The notes beneath the pieces were generated by a model. That model was not told the origin of the DNA, ran no database searches, and was given only the letters and a program-made list of their open reading frames with translations. A DNA stretch of 64,000 nucleotides from Ascaris suum (taxonomy: Eukaryota > Nematoda > Chromadorea > Rhabditida > Ascarididae), in NCBI GenBank assembly GCA_013433145.1, contig CM024176.1, forward strand, positions 7,054,520-7,118,519, in the 5' to 3' direction. The first letter of the stretch is position 1. Every line of letters begins with the position of its first letter. The position numbers and the translations under genes were made by a program. Positions 37,584 to 62,082 of the stretch are shown piece by piece.

Positions 37584-40500
37584 CGTCTGCCCAGTTGGTC
37601 ACGTGATCGAAGTGGAGAAGCACACATCATGCCAGTTTTTTTAATGACACACTGTGCTTTTAGCTCTTGTTGTCTTGTAATTTCAAATTCTCAACTGCCC
37701 ACAGAATGTCACACTAATAAGTAAGCGGAAAAGCCGCCACACTAGCTGGCGCGATATGTGCTTTTGCATTGCGCCGTTCTAACCAAACCGTTTCACGAAC
37801 TTCCGGCAGCCAATAATTGTGCAAAATACCTTCCACTCTGTTTGCAAAACCGAGCCGTTTCAAGAAAATGACATTAAGTGATAAAAGGTCCGTATGAAAA
37901 TGTAGTTGTGAATTTTCTAGGAAGTACTGCAGTTTATGGCTTTGTGCGACATCCCTCACCCCGTCGAAAGAGCCATAAGTCCTGGAGCACGATTTCATGG
38001 TTTCGCGGTAATTAAAAATTTCTTCCTAGGTGAGATACACTGCAATGAAAATATATTTGCATTGGCATCGTCATGCAGATGCGCCGCATTTCGAGTGGAT
38101 TTTTTTGGGCAGCTTATGCTTAATACGTTCCACGTGTTTTTTTGTTTATCGCGACTTTGTTGAAATTGACCCTTGACCCGAGATTGGTAACCATAAGACA
38201 AATGCTTGTTTTCAGCAAATATTAAGTGCTTTTCAGTACTCAAGTATTGACTCTTCAGACAACAAAGTATTGAGATGTGGGGTTGTTTTTTGTTGTTGAG
38301 ATGAAATATTCCAATTTATGCTGTCAAATTGCAGCAATGAACTTTCAGTCAGCGTCAAACAATAAAACAGCCTCAGTATTGTCTACAGAGTTTGTCACGA
38401 TGCAACATTTTTAGTTGTGATTGTTATTTTGGTCTTTCATATAAATCCCTCAACCGAAACGTTGAGTTTCCAAACTTTGCAATCGAAATTTCTATGAACT
38501 CTAATAGACATATCTGATTTTATATCCACAAACCACTGTTGCAATTCTTCGCTTTCCATAATTTGACTCCTCACCTAAGCTTTTTGCGAGAACGAAGATA
38601 ACCACATCGCATATTTGTATGAGTGGTTTTGTTTCGAATAGGACATACGATTGCACGTTTTGATAGATATACTTGCATAACAGGGCGACTCATATGCCAG
38701 GTTTATTTTCCATTTACACCCTTCTACAGAAGTCGATCAAATTTGCATATTCAAATTTAACGTCCGCATGCGTATGTTTCAAGTAGAGTAGCTAAATTCT
38801 TTGCACAGAATTTTTGTCGATTTTTGATAACGGTTGTGCTTTGAGATTTTCAAACAATATATTTGAGTTTCTCACATATGATGGGTGGTGCTGAGGGAAA
38901 ATGCAAAAGGCGACCTTATGTGATGCACTCGCAGAGACTTTACCTGCCAAACGTTCTGCCGCGACGTCGATGAAAACTTATAATGGAATTTAGTAAACCA
39001 CCTTCACCTCTTCATAGCTCTGCAAGCAATTGATATCCCCATCAATTATGAAGTACGTCTCGGCTGCTTCACTAAGTGATGCGGTTTCATCTGATGGGTC
39101 GTAGCAGAGGGAACAACTGACGTAGATGAAAATAGGTAACTGAATGAAAGTGAAATTGTAACCGGTTGTTGGGTGTGAATTTTCATCGACGTGTTCTTCT
39201 GAGATCTGAATGCGCCAGCTGTCAATTAGTAGTCTTTTTTTGGTGCAGCTTAAATGTGCCACCTTGTGATTCGACGATCTTTCTTTCTAATTCAATGTGA
39301 AGATTTATAGAAGTTGCTGGTGATTAGTTCTTGTATTATTGTTGAGAGATATATAGATTCCTCTAGGTGTGCATTCGCCAACGTTCATGCACAGATGCGA
39401 TTTTTAAAGCGGATGGGGCGTTTCAAAAGGTTGCTGCATTAACAAAATTTCTCTAGAAATGGCAGTCCACTGCGAAATGCGTTGAGAGATTCGTGGTGGA
39501 GGGGAGAGAAAGAGAACAATTCGGCGCTTCCGTTTCATTTTCATTCTTTAATTGGAAAAGGCGCCACTCTGGAGCGGAAAAGTGCTGTGAAAACTTTTTT
39601 CCGTTTTATTGTTTCTTCCGGTGGAAATTATGTTACGGAATTTAAGTTTTAGTTTTTTCGGTTCATTGTGATCTCATCAGAAGGAGTGAGTTGGCTAAGC
39701 AGTCGGTTGTCGTCAAAATGAGCTGAATAAGAGAAAAGAATTGCTAATAATATCCGCTTTTTCTAATATATTTAATGGATTGCCATAAACGTTTGAATAG
39801 GGATTTATAATTATTAATGAACGAGGTGATGGGATCAGCTTGAATGATAAAATACGGAAATAATTTCGAGAGGACACAGAGCGAGGGAAGCGTTGCACGG
39901 TGCCATTCTCGTAATGTTGGTGATGTTTTCCACATCACATTCTGAGCGGAAATCTTCACAGCGATCTTAGCAGGCAGCACTATTACATTTTAGATAGCAC
40001 AATGCCAAAAACTGATAACACTTTTGGCAACTTGACTAAGTCGCATTAATAATATTTGCGTTGAGAAGTTAGCAGCATGGATCTCTGAAGTTTATGAGCA
40101 ATGCAGCTCGTTGCTTTTCTCTGACGAGCAATTTCGGTGAAACGTATTTTAGATGCTTAGATGTTAGTTTTAGTTTGCATAGGGATGAGGGGAACGTTGA
40201 TGGACGAAGGACTTGCGAGGGAGAACGGATAGGAGAAGGGTCTCTTGGAAACTTTGAACAGTATATAGAGAAGAGGGAGCCCCAAGTACTAAAAGAAAAA
40301 GAAGCAAAAGATCCAATATTTCGCCTCGAAGTTTTTCTCCAGTGTGAAATCTTTCTTGCTGTATTCCCGACTGTATAGATGTTGCTTCCAAGCACATCGA
40401 TGCTAGCAGCAATTCAGCTTCGGTTAGTCGCCGCATTTGAGGAGAGTTTCATAGGTGGGAACGTATGTTGGAACTACCGTATAAATTCTCGATTCTTCCT

Positions 40501-40645
40501 AGAGAATGTGCACACCTACCATAGAAATCCTCCCTGGTTTTATAGGCTTGAGCAGAAATTGGTAGATGTATCGGTTAAAATCAGGAAAGAAGAAAAGCGA
40601 ATGGTGACAACGCGTGAAAGTATGCTCGCTTTTTTGATGGCTGTT

Positions 40646-40662
40646 GGGGGGGGGGGGGGGGG
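40646..40662 (+). repeat. Poly-G tract (17 G)
   Basis: Seventeen G followed by AGGGGGG. It lies inside an open frame of 146 codons (40,379-40,819) and encodes a poly-Gly run there. The frame has no recognisable motif and I do not call it a gene. Confidence 0.95.
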
Positions 40663-42600
40663 AGGGGGGAGTCGATTTATTCACTATTATGTTCCGTCCA
40701 GGGAAATTTCTCTCTGCGAGTCAGGACGGTGTAAGAAATTTGACGGTACATCTCTTCTGAACCCCAACGGTTTTCTCGTTCAACAAAAATTCTTATATTT
40801 AAATACTGTGGTGTGCTAATATCACTTTTACGTTTATTTACGTAAGCGTATCACTCAGTGCTCGCTGTTAGCAATAATTAAGGATGCTATTTTCTGTTTA
40901 TATTCGACGAGACTCGAATCGTTTGTTTTTCACAGCTTTTTGATTTGGGCTGTACGGTAAATGAGTCGTGGGACGCACCATATGTAATCGATTATCAAGC
41001 GTGATGCGTTTTGTCAGATCGTGATTTCGTCTCTCTATTCACTAAACAAAAAGGAGCTGGTCATCTCATTTAGTGAGCAATACGTTAAAGGCACTCTAAC
41101 GCAATGCGTAAGAAAATACAGCGGAGCGATATGCATAACAATTCGTTGCGGTGCTGCAACGTTCCATTTGAGGGTCTCGTTCACTGATGTCGATTTCTGC
41201 AACGATGACCACCTTGAAAGAAACGAGAAATTGAGAGGATCTGCCAGCTCTTTCCCCTCTTCTCACTCCATTTCTTTAATGGGAGGGCTTGGAAGTGAAA
41301 AGGCATGGAAGCATTCCTCTAAGCATGATAAAATTGACATTTCGACATAAGTGGAGAGAGGGTTCGTCTTTGAAATTCGTGAAAAGACCCCAAATTCTCG
41401 TTGATAAAAGTTTCCAGAATGCAGCAATAACTTGGATTTCTCTCTCACGAGAGCCCTTTGTGCATATTTGTTGTTTTCACCGGGGAACTTTTTCTCCTTA
41501 AATATGCTAATCAGTGGAATAATCGCGCGAAAACATTGCAATTATGGCTTAACGCTAAGACGGCTATTTGGGTTTTACTACTTCCGTGACAGTCACGGAG
41601 CTCGTGGAAGTCAAAAAAGTCTTAGGCGGTCATGTCTGTCAACATCAAAGGGGAGTATATCACCACCGGATGCACATTATTGTTATTAGCGTTTCAGTGA
41701 AAATCTGTTGCTAGTGGTTTGATTCAGTTATTTGCTTACTGGCTTCCTGAATTTTCCACGCTGTGATGTGCATATCCGTATCAGTCCTCACTCTTAGTCA
41801 CTTCAAACTTCCGGATCCAGTTCAAGACGTGGCTTACTTTACATTTCGGGAGTATCGCTCTTTTCCAGGATTTCGGTGGTTTGAATTTTCCGGATTACTA
41901 AGTGAACAATAAAAAATGGTCATACAGAGTCGTAAAGCAGTAAGGTGACTTTGCAATCGGTATCTTCAGTAGCGACTTAAATGAATACAGTATATAATGT
42001 ATAGTACTCACTAAATAAGGACAGTATAATAGATATTGGACTCTCAAATAAATATAGTGCTTTAGACACGTGGCTCTGTTCTGAGGTCGGGTTAAGGCAG
42101 CAGTTTGTGCTGCGTAAAAATCTTTATGTGAGGTGCTGTTTCGACTCGCAGAAGTTGAATGTTGCTCGAGGGGTGATCTCCACTCGAATGCATCTAGCAG
42201 GCACATGTTCAGAGAAAAGGAAAGTGCATGCCGTATGAATTCATCAGTGGGCATTTTGAGAGCGTTCCGCTCCCATGCTGCTGTTGGATATCAGGCACGC
42301 ATTAGGCATTTTAATGGGATTTCATTTTCGACGCGTCACACTCAGCGAGTGTGGTGCCATGCCATCTATTATCACTCGCTGTTGTCAGCATCGCAGTCCT
42401 TTCGGCGAAGGACCGTTTCGAAATGTACTCGAAGCTCGAGAATGCTTGTAGGGCCTCATTACCCGAATAAAGAAGTGTCTCGTCGCGGACACTTCTTTAA
42501 TTGAGAGAAAGTGTTCGGCTTCTCAGTGACAAAAAGCTGGAGGAATTCACCGCACACCTAATACCTTGAATGAACTTTACTTCACTTGAGTAGCTCTTCA

Positions 42601-42672
42601 AATTCACCATTTTAGGTGAGCGTTTGGGAAGTTTTATTCGAGGCTCTGTGATCGCTCATTAAAGGTGAATTC
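42601..42672 (+). other. Imperfect hairpin of about 72 nt
   Basis: The 5' arm (42,601-42,622) pairs with the 3' arm (42,652-42,672). AATTCACC pairs with GGTGAATT (8 bp) and TGAGCG with CGCTCA (6 bp), separated by a partly mismatched stretch. The loop is about 29 nt. The size is compatible with a small-RNA precursor, but the central mismatch is large and there is no other support. Confidence 0.25.
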
Positions 42673-45600
42673 ACGCTTAGCCAATAAATAATAAATTTCT
42701 GAGAATTATGATTGACGAACTGCATAAATCATATGAGTTATTTTGCTTCCTACCAATCGAAGAATTCATCAAGCGGCTTTAATATGGGGAATATCACCTT
42801 TGAGACCATTATTTCGATGTGTATTCGTTGATTTAAAATCACCTCTATTTGCCCTTATCTATTCGTCTATCAATGTGTGCTGTGTGCGCTTCTGCAGTCT
42901 ACATTTTTTTCTCACTGCACTGAGCTGCAAAATGAGTTCATTCGTCGTGTGCTTCGTTTAATTCGAACAAATGCTTCCGTATTATTGTCTAGTATAAATT
43001 ATTTTCTGAATTATGGCACTGGCTATTTGGCTAATTTGACTAATTTCCATAAATATAAAAATGCGAGGGTAAAAAATGGTGAAAGTAGGTGGTATTCAGT
43101 GAAAGGCAGACGGTAATTGATTACCGAGGAAGTGGTTTTGAAGTTAATGCCGTTCGTGGCAGGATTTCCTGAGATGCATAATAGTCCAGTGCGAGCTGCT
43201 ATTGCATGTCAGTGAGCAAATATTTCATTTTCTTGTTGTAAAAGAGGGGAGAGGGTGAGGGGAGGTTGCATTCACATGTCGAAGTATTAGCGGTGGCGTC
43301 ATCCCCCCATGTAGCTCTCTTCCTGCTACTGCCCCCCCTCCCTTCCGATCCTCTCGCCGTTCCTCTTCGAAATGCCTGATGCAGTTCGAGTGTTATTACT
43401 TCTAATGCTCACCTTCTTTCTCAGGTCACATTTCTCTTGTTATTTGCATCAGGCTAGATATATAGCCCACCATCACCATTTCACTCGATTTTATGAAGCA
43501 AAATTGTTGTGATAGGGGGAGAGAGCTGGCTTTGCGTGTCGCCGATTAAGCTTAATGGACTGGTGGGCATTTAAAGTGGATTTTGGTTGCAAATTTCAGT
43601 GTTCGTAAGGGGAACGAAAGATTCGAGTCGTCTCTGCGCACTTTTCATGCAAATATGCAGCGAGCACAACGCGCTTATCCACACATTTTTATTGTCCGCG
43701 CTCAGAATTCCATCAATTTTGAATAAAGTTCATAGCTTGGGACTTGGCGAAGAGGTATTATTTGGGAGACGTTGGGTTGAGAAGGCAACGAGGTGAGGGA
43801 ATCACTTTGTGATTTCGTGGCAAATCACAGTTACCATCGATGCGAACCCATATTGTATTGATTGCATAACGGAGAATTCCCCACATTCATTGATGCGTTA
43901 AATACTTGAATTCGTAAGGCGGAATCTCATTTTTAGCAGGTATGAGCCTCAGTTTCGTTTGACCTCACTTGTTTCAGTGCTAATGCAGACATGAAGGAGT
44001 CGTGTGTGAGGTTCACGAAAGTCACTGAGTCGCTGTGCTCTTCATCATTTTTCTCTTTATTTATGAATGAATTATTGCATGCGGATAGTATAGCAGACGC
44101 ACAGCGACATTGGTTTATTCAGGTTCGTTGTACTCGTTGCTGACTCGTCGATATTAGTTTCATTTTTCTTTGCTGTCTCTGTTCCGGCCTGTTGCTTACC
44201 TTATACAGTTTTCGCTTTCTTTGCTTGCATCGACGAACACCTACGCATGAAAATTTGCATATGTTAGCCTCTAATCTTGCACTTAATTTTCGATCTGCAG
44301 CAGTTTAGCCCTATTATATTAGTAATAAGGATTCGGTCACATGATTGGGCTAGCCGAATGCATGATAGAATTCAGCCTTTGCTATTGGGCTTATTGCGTT
44401 TCGTACCTTCCGATAGCAGTTCGGTCGCCGATCGGGTGAACACTGAGTCCTTCCCGATTGGTGCGTTGTTATCGTAAAGTTGTGGATATAATCACCTCTT
44501 GTTCGAGAATATCTTCGCACTATTGTGGCTTTTAGGACGCTCATAAAAGTATTACATTGTAATTCCCGTTCGATTTCTCGCATCATATCATCATCGAAGT
44601 GCAAATCATTATTGCCACATGGGAATGGCGTTTGCTATATTTGGGTTGTTCTCTTTGGTCATGCAACGTCGTCAACGTTCTTATCGATATTCACATGCAA
44701 CTTGATCGAAACTCTGGTTCACTTGCACCGTGGGAAAGCACGACGTGTGGTCATTCATAAAGAAGCACAGAGTTTCACGCAGTGAATCGACTCCCATATT
44801 GTTTCTTTAATTGTGTCTATCGTCACTTTCATTTTTTTGCTTTGCAACTGACATATTTGTGGCTAATGAAGTGTTTTATTATAACAGAAATTTCAGCAAG
44901 GACCTGATCGGCGATTTATTGTTGGAAAGTATTCAAATCGGCAAAGGTAAGTCGCGGTTTGCTGTGTGTCAACGACTGATGGGGCTGATGGTCAGCTTGT
45001 ATCGGTTTATAGCTGCTATAGGCACTATAGATTGGCTGGTTGCAGGGATATTGACAAGGCTGCCACTGTTGGATAAAATAAAAGTGCTACCTGAGGAGTT
45101 TTTGCGTTTTCACACATTCCTTGTGCTTATTTCTTTCACTCTCCCTCCTCCCCTCCCCCTTTCACCATCAAACCATTCTCGGACACCTGTAGTCCCTTGC
45201 CTTCTTGAGAGCAATTTCATGTTTGACTTGTTGCGCAGGTATTCAAGGTTTCGCTAAAGTGAAGAATCATTAAAACTGAAAGAAATAGAAAAACGTGCCA
45301 GGACGATATTCGCTTTACAGGCGACCCACATCGCCATTAAATTTCACCAATTTCCAGCAGGTGATGATTATGCATTATGCTTTAGTTAACACTACACAAA
45401 CTTTAACACATAATCCGTTGTAACTCAACCGTTGCAAATGGAAAGCTCACTAGCATAAAGCAAACTCAAATTTCCGCAGAACCTTTGAAACTTTTTTTCA
45501 AACTTGATCGAACAGCTTGAAATATTGTATAAGACGTCTTGCGGTGATACACTTCATTATCACGCTGGCCAAATTTTGTAGCTTCTGGACAAAGAGACAG

Positions 45601-46267
45601 ACAAGACAGACATGCAAACAGAGAGCCTTGCGGGTGCTCTCTCGCAAGTAAATGCAAACAAACGAGCATCAAAAATAGCTTAGTTTACAATGACATTCCA
45701 TAAGCTTGTTTGAGCGCTTTGTTTCCTCACATAAAGTTCAACAAGCGAAAGAGTGTTTTGAAGGAGGTGACAGCGGTTAGAAACTGCTTTTAGGTGGGGG
45801 ATAGGGGAATGAAGAGCGGAGGAGGCTTTTTGAGTTTTGGGCCTTCTTTATTTAGCTACGGTTGAGTTGTTGAGAGGAAACAACCGGATTTGCGGTACAA
45901 TGGACGAAGTAAGTCAGTTATCTGGGTTGCTAGTGCGCTGTTAATTATTGAAAACATTGCTACCACCGTGACACATTTCTTTCATTGTGTCATTGCTTCA
46001 TTCAATGATTTACACACATTTCTATGTGTTGCAATTTCGTCGTCGTCCTTCGCAGACATTGCTGCACATATCGCAACCCTCATCATCTCTTCCTTCTGGA
46101 TGACAGTGTGATGTTTGGTGTTGTGAATCCACTTCTCGAATATTTGTTCCACAGATGTTGATGCATCATCGTTTGTTGCACACTGATTTCTTCCGCAGAC
46201 AGTTGAGCTCACAAAGGTTTCCTCCCACAATTATTTGGGCTGCATACTTTCATCTGCGGCAGTAAGT

Positions 46268-46767
46268 TCATGGATCGAGTACGTGTTTGCCAGTGACACG
46301 TTCGTGAGATAGAACGTGGCGATTAATTCCTAGAAAGATTGTTGGGAAGCAGTTTGAAAAGCGTATCCATATAAGGACATAGTCGATTTTGCTTGTTGAA
46401 TTCCGTGTCGTGATGATATGATCATGTAGCTGTAGTCTAGTACCGTTGCAGTTATTTATTGGGTCACTGTAGCTTAGCTTAACTTTACTTCCTGCGGGAA
46501 AGGAAGCGATATCTGGAATTAACTTTAGCATCGCAGCGTCATAGCTGCTCTGTTTTTGCGAACATTTGGATGATTACTGCTTAATTGTAAAGAGTGTTTG
46601 AGTAATCCTTCTTTTTCTTGAATCTTGTGATGTCGCAAGAAACCTCCATATTTCTTGTTATTCGGATGGGCATCGATAAAATCTAAAAGGTGAACGGCTG
46701 TCAACTCATTTAGGGCCAGCTGCAGGGTTCCAAAATCACCTGTAGAATAAATGTGCTCCCATATCAC
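46268..46767 (-). pseudogene. Possible decayed endonuclease-like fragment
   Basis: Two adjoining minus-strand frames (46,767-46,525 and 46,531-46,268) overlap by a few bases. The second contains CNGTRL followed by TSKIDYVLI. An N-G-x-R-L block followed by IDY(V/I)L is typical of the apurinic-like endonuclease domain of non-LTR retrotransposons. The spacing is much shorter than in intact elements and the first frame is unrecognised. This is a weak motif-level call. Confidence 0.22.
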
Positions 46768-49700
46768 TGGGACTCCAAAGCTGCGGGAATGCGCAGAGAG
46801 ATGACAGTGTGTGTTTGGTCATGCGATAACAAAAAACATACACACCTCTGGTCAAAGCCGATTGAATTCTTCTTGCAAGTTGAAAGTAAGGGATGATGCA
46901 GGCAACTGTATTAAATTGAAAGCGTCTTCAAATCTGTCTCATGCCTTCATTTTCTAGGTACGTATTCTCGATACTTCCATGCACTCTAGTCTTGCTATTT
47001 TCAAGTAGTGAGGATAGCGATGCCGTCCACCTCCCACAAACCCATCGCTCTCTTTCGTTCCCCTCCTCCTGCTCCCCCCATCTCATCGACCATTCAACAA
47101 TTTCGGTGCGCTCCGTCCCCGATCTCACTGTGGTCATACCCTTATTGAATGACATCGCTGCCGCTCTCCTGTTGCGGAGATGTTCATTTAAAATTTGCCT
47201 ATTAGTACATCGAAGGTTACGACTGTCATCTATGCCGCATAACGGATTCATTTCGATTGACTCGTGACGGCATCAAATGAACTTTTGAATGATTCTCAGC
47301 AGAGCGATTCCCGTTGTTGACGACTGTCGTTCGATCATTTGTGAAATAACACATAGGATGTGCTTCCCGATGTGCTTGTTTTACGTTAAACAACGTGTCG
47401 CCCTAAAAAGGCTTTGTAGGTGGAATTTTTTCAAGAGAAGAGGTTTGTTCAATGGTGGGAGCAGCGAAAAGCGCACATCACTCTAGTCCCCATATCTGGC
47501 GCGTATTCTCAGTTTTTAATGTCGATAGTCGATGCAGTACATTGTTTTCGTTAATTTTTGCGAGTCGATATTCGAGCAATCGCGAAATCAAATCTCTGCA
47601 TTGTTCGTATCTTTCTCTCGAACAGTTGATGACTAAGTTGAAAGCACATGGCGATGCTTGTGTCTTTTGTTGTCTCCGAAATAACCGTCATTCGGCATCG
47701 CATATTGTTGACGTCGGCTTTAAAATATTCCCACATCACTACCTATTTTTATAATGTTGTTAATTGCCGCATCGATCGGCTTCTTATCTTGTTTCGTCGG
47801 CAGCGTCGAAGGATTGCTTCCACTCCTCACTCCTTACTGCAGCTGTCACAAAACCACTCTGAGCATCATTTTGAAGTGGAATAATCGACTTGTATCTAAG
47901 CGGCAGCGCTTATAAAACTTTCATGATTTTCTTTCTTCTCATAGGAACACCTCATTCCCTTATCGTATTCCTTCTGTCTGCTACACAGTAGGAAGGAATA
48001 AATCTCAAAGAACAGTACCTCTTGGATTAGAAATAATGGACGTTAAATTTAAAATAGAGACCTCGGAGTAGGTTCGGGACGTAGCTCTTCCAATTTGCTG
48101 GAACATTGGTATGGTTTGCGTAGGGTTTCGTATTCCTTTCCGAGAAAGGGCGCAGCCAAGATGATGGTTCATTTGACTGCAATTGTGCGCCTGCTTTTGG
48201 TTTGTGAGGTGGAGCGTCGACCAGCCATCTGGAAGATGTCGAGCGATGACACAATCATTCGACGATACAGACCTGTAGGGTGATTTTTTTCGTGCTTCGC
48301 CTAAGCGTAGTTTTGAGATGTCTTTTGATGCGATAAGAATGTGAACACAACGGTGACTTTGTAGAGTCGTTTTGTATTCATGAAGCAGTTGTATGGCAGG
48401 AGGTCGTTATGTTTGTGTTCGAATGCGTTAATCCATCAGTATTTGATGTTTTCAATGGCTAGCAGTCTTGTTCTTCGCGTTCGACACGGATTATTCTTCG
48501 ACTTACTCATCGTCGAGTAAACTCATCTCACCTTTTTTCTTTTCTTACTCTCTCGCACTACAACAAATATTAGCGATCACTATTTGAAATTCGCCCATTT
48601 AGGAGCACTACTTGCACATTTCTAGTTGATGCACTCAGGTTGGCTGCTTGTTCGTGCAGATACTGCAGGTGAGTCTTGAAGCTACGAATGTGTCTGTGTG
48701 ATCTGAGCTTTATAGAGGTTTCCGTTCCAACCGCACTCGTATGTGATGGGGAGGGGGAGTCGAGGTTTCACTTATGGAAGATCCAAAAGGCAGCTAAGGA
48801 AATGACTTTATGAAAGTGGATCTTCGTGCTCTATTTCATCTTCAATTTGCATTTTTTGGCTAACTCACGAATATCCTCATCTCTACGTTCACCTTTTTTG
48901 CGCATATGTGACCACTGAAGGATTTCTTGTCTTTCTTTATTTCCACCTCTTAGTTTTATTCAAATTTTACTGTTTAATTGCTGTGTTTGTTGTATTATTC
49001 AGCTGATGCATTTTTTATCACTTATGCATAACATCACTGATGTGGCTTAGTTAAACTGAAGTAAACCTCCTGTTGGCTTAGAAATAAGCTTGATGATAAT
49101 GTCATGTTTGCACCAAGTTAATGCGGTTTCATCTTGCTATTTCGATGGACGTGTTTATTAGAGGAGTGAGTTCCTCTCGCCACCCGGTTGTCGCATCTCC
49201 CCACCCCGCTTCCTGCGTGTCTGTTTTGCATTCCTTATCTTTTTCTTTTTTTTGAGCTCTGAAATAGGGTCTAAAGAAACAATATACTCGTTATTCAGTT
49301 TTCGTTGAACTGATTGGCAGGGACGTGAAATGCTCGAAGCGAAGTTGTCGTTGTTGTTGAAGTGGTGTTGATATTACAGGTGAGCGAAGGTGGTGCGGTG
49401 GTCAGTGGTGGTGCAGCATTCGGTCTATACCGTCCGTGTTGTGAGTCCACTAGAGGCGATATCGTTTATTTGCAGTGATAAGCTGTATTTCGCTGTTGAA
49501 GCACAACGTGGTTAGCCACATTTCGTTGTGGCCGTCTGCCTTCGTATGGTGTTGTCGTCAATATTGCATCTTTTCTGCTTTGTAAGTTCTACATTTATGC
49601 TTTAAAAAAGAAAAACCTATGATTGACCATTAATACTCCTAATCAAGATTGGTTGGTATATACAAGTGAATAGGAGGGTCCATCATTTAGCGGCCATCTC

Positions 49701-51843
49701 GATTTGCGCTGACTGATGATTGTATTTCACGCTTCAGTATACAGATATCTGCATTTGCTACTAACAAGCGCAGCTGATAATAATATTAACTCCAACTAAT
49801 TGGCAGATGTTTCTAAGAAGTTCACAAATTTGCTTTTATTTCTTCTTTTATGTAGCTTTTTGTTTCAAAAACGGCCAAAAGCAGCGTCCAAATTAAGCAC
49901 CTAAAATTTCGCTTTTATTGCGTCGATTGGTTCTTAAAAGTGAAGTCCGAATTTTCTAATTCGTAAATAGTAATGGGAGTATTATGTTCTTTATGGCTAT
50001 CTGCTGGTATCGCTGATATAAAGCGGCTCAAACCCACAAGGCAAAACATTTCCTTTCGTTACTTTCGATGAGCTTTTTCCTTCAGTTGTTGGCTCTACTA
50101 GTAATCCTTTTGTATAGTAGACTTATTTTTTACGTTAAAGTCGTATTATTTAGCAACTGTTAAGCTTATTTTCTTTAATCTGTAAATTAGCTAAGGACAA
50201 AAGAGAGAGCAAGTTTTTGTAAAGTGTGCTCTTGCTTGCTTTAGTGGCCGACAGATTATAGGGAGGGGAGGAGGGGAAAAGGGGAAGTTTACTCGAAGTC
50301 AGCAGTGATTACGTAGTTTTCTTGTATCAGCATCAGCACAGGTGTGCACTAGTGATCAGTCTGTCGGTCGTCAGCCTAACAATGAGGGGTATGTTCCACC
50401 GTCGTCCCGGTCGTACCATAGCATAAAGGTTAACCGAAATTAGTTGATATTCGTTTGGCAACGCATGATTTACTTATTTACAAGGCGAGAAGAAACGCAG
50501 TTTTGTAATGTGCTTAGAGATAGGTAGAAACATTTCGCAAAAATTGACGTATGAGGGTATGTGAAGGTGGAACGCTAAGAGGTTTGTCCACTCTTGCGCG
50601 AGCATTGCTCTGTTTGTTTTTGGTTGCTTGCACTCTCATCGTTTCCGCTCGTCGTGTTGCACTCACCGATTACCACCTGTGCCAATTTGCCAACGTTCAC
50701 ACACTCATTCGTTGAAATTCTTAGTGAATGTTTGTGTAGTTTATCTCTTCCCAGTTACTCAGCTCGTTGAGGACTCCATGACGGCCGTCTTATTGATTTA
50801 TTGATTTATTTGTTGTCGAGGTAATATTTTGATTGTCTTAGCTACTTCTTTTGGGGAATACTATCAGACGGTTGAAGGAGTGACTTGCATTTCGGACACG
50901 TTTTCGCTTGCAATCTTCTATGCGAAATCCTCTGCTTCACATTACAGCACTCTTGTTCGGAAAGGGAGTGTCGTTTTAGAAGCTCCCTCCCCCTCCCTCT
51001 CTCCTTCTTCTCTACCACCTCTTCAGCCGTTTATTCCGGAGCTTCCAGGCTAGTTTTCACATTTTATCCAAATTCCATCGTTTTTATTGCACGTCGTATT
51101 GCCTTCATTGTCTATCACTTTCTCACATATATTAATGATGACTAGTATGCGAAGTTGCTTCCTTATAAATTCGCAGCACCGAGTCGAATTATCTCGGTAG
51201 GTAGTCGATGTTGAGTGCGGGAAATATTTGCTTTGAAATTAGACATCTCTCGATGAGATTATTGCACGGAAATTCGACGTGTTGCAAAATCTTTGCTGCA
51301 GATATGTCGGCTATAAGATATTCGACAAGCGCAGCAAGCGAACATCGTCAGTGATGTGAACGGTGGCCGAATTGTTGTTTGGAATGATCGCTGCTATTAA
51401 AGCTTTATTGATTGATATTAACATACTGGACCCATAGAGTGTTAGGTGGGATCACATGCCGATCGCAATTTCAATGTTTCTTTGCATTCACTTTGCAGTC
51501 TGCTGAACACTATATGGGGAGTTTGGAGTGTCGCAATTGCCGCCTCTCGCCGTCCTTTTGCTATCGCCTTTACCTACTCTTTTTTGTTATTTGTTATTAA
51601 ATTTCTTGAATACAGTCCCTGCTCGAGGCTCTTCTTTTATTCCGGCTGAATTCAGTTGAAACTGCTCGCTACAACGAGCCCTATCATCCGGGGCCTCTCT
51701 CGTTTTCTTCTCTTACGCCAAAACGACGATTGATTCTCTCACCTCCTCTCCGTGTTCCGTACCCTATCGAAACGACCCTTCGTAAGTTCATTGCAAATAT
51801 CCGATAGAAGTTGATTGTAGAAGTAAAGAAGGCGTGAGGTGAG

Positions 51844-62082
<10,239 letters not shown>

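Larger units (their letters stand above)
37584..51843. other. Unassigned stretch upstream of the MRCK gene
   Basis: No gene I can support apart from the weak relic at 46.3-46.8 kb. It contains a poly-G tract at 40,646, a short hairpin at 42,601, a palindrome at 41,584 and purine-rich patches near 43,250 and 50,265. The last few kb must hold the MRCK promoter and any non-coding first exon. I could not identify a TATA box or initiator with confidence. An ATTACAG|GTGAGC string near 49,380 could be the donor of a non-coding exon. Confidence 0.4.
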
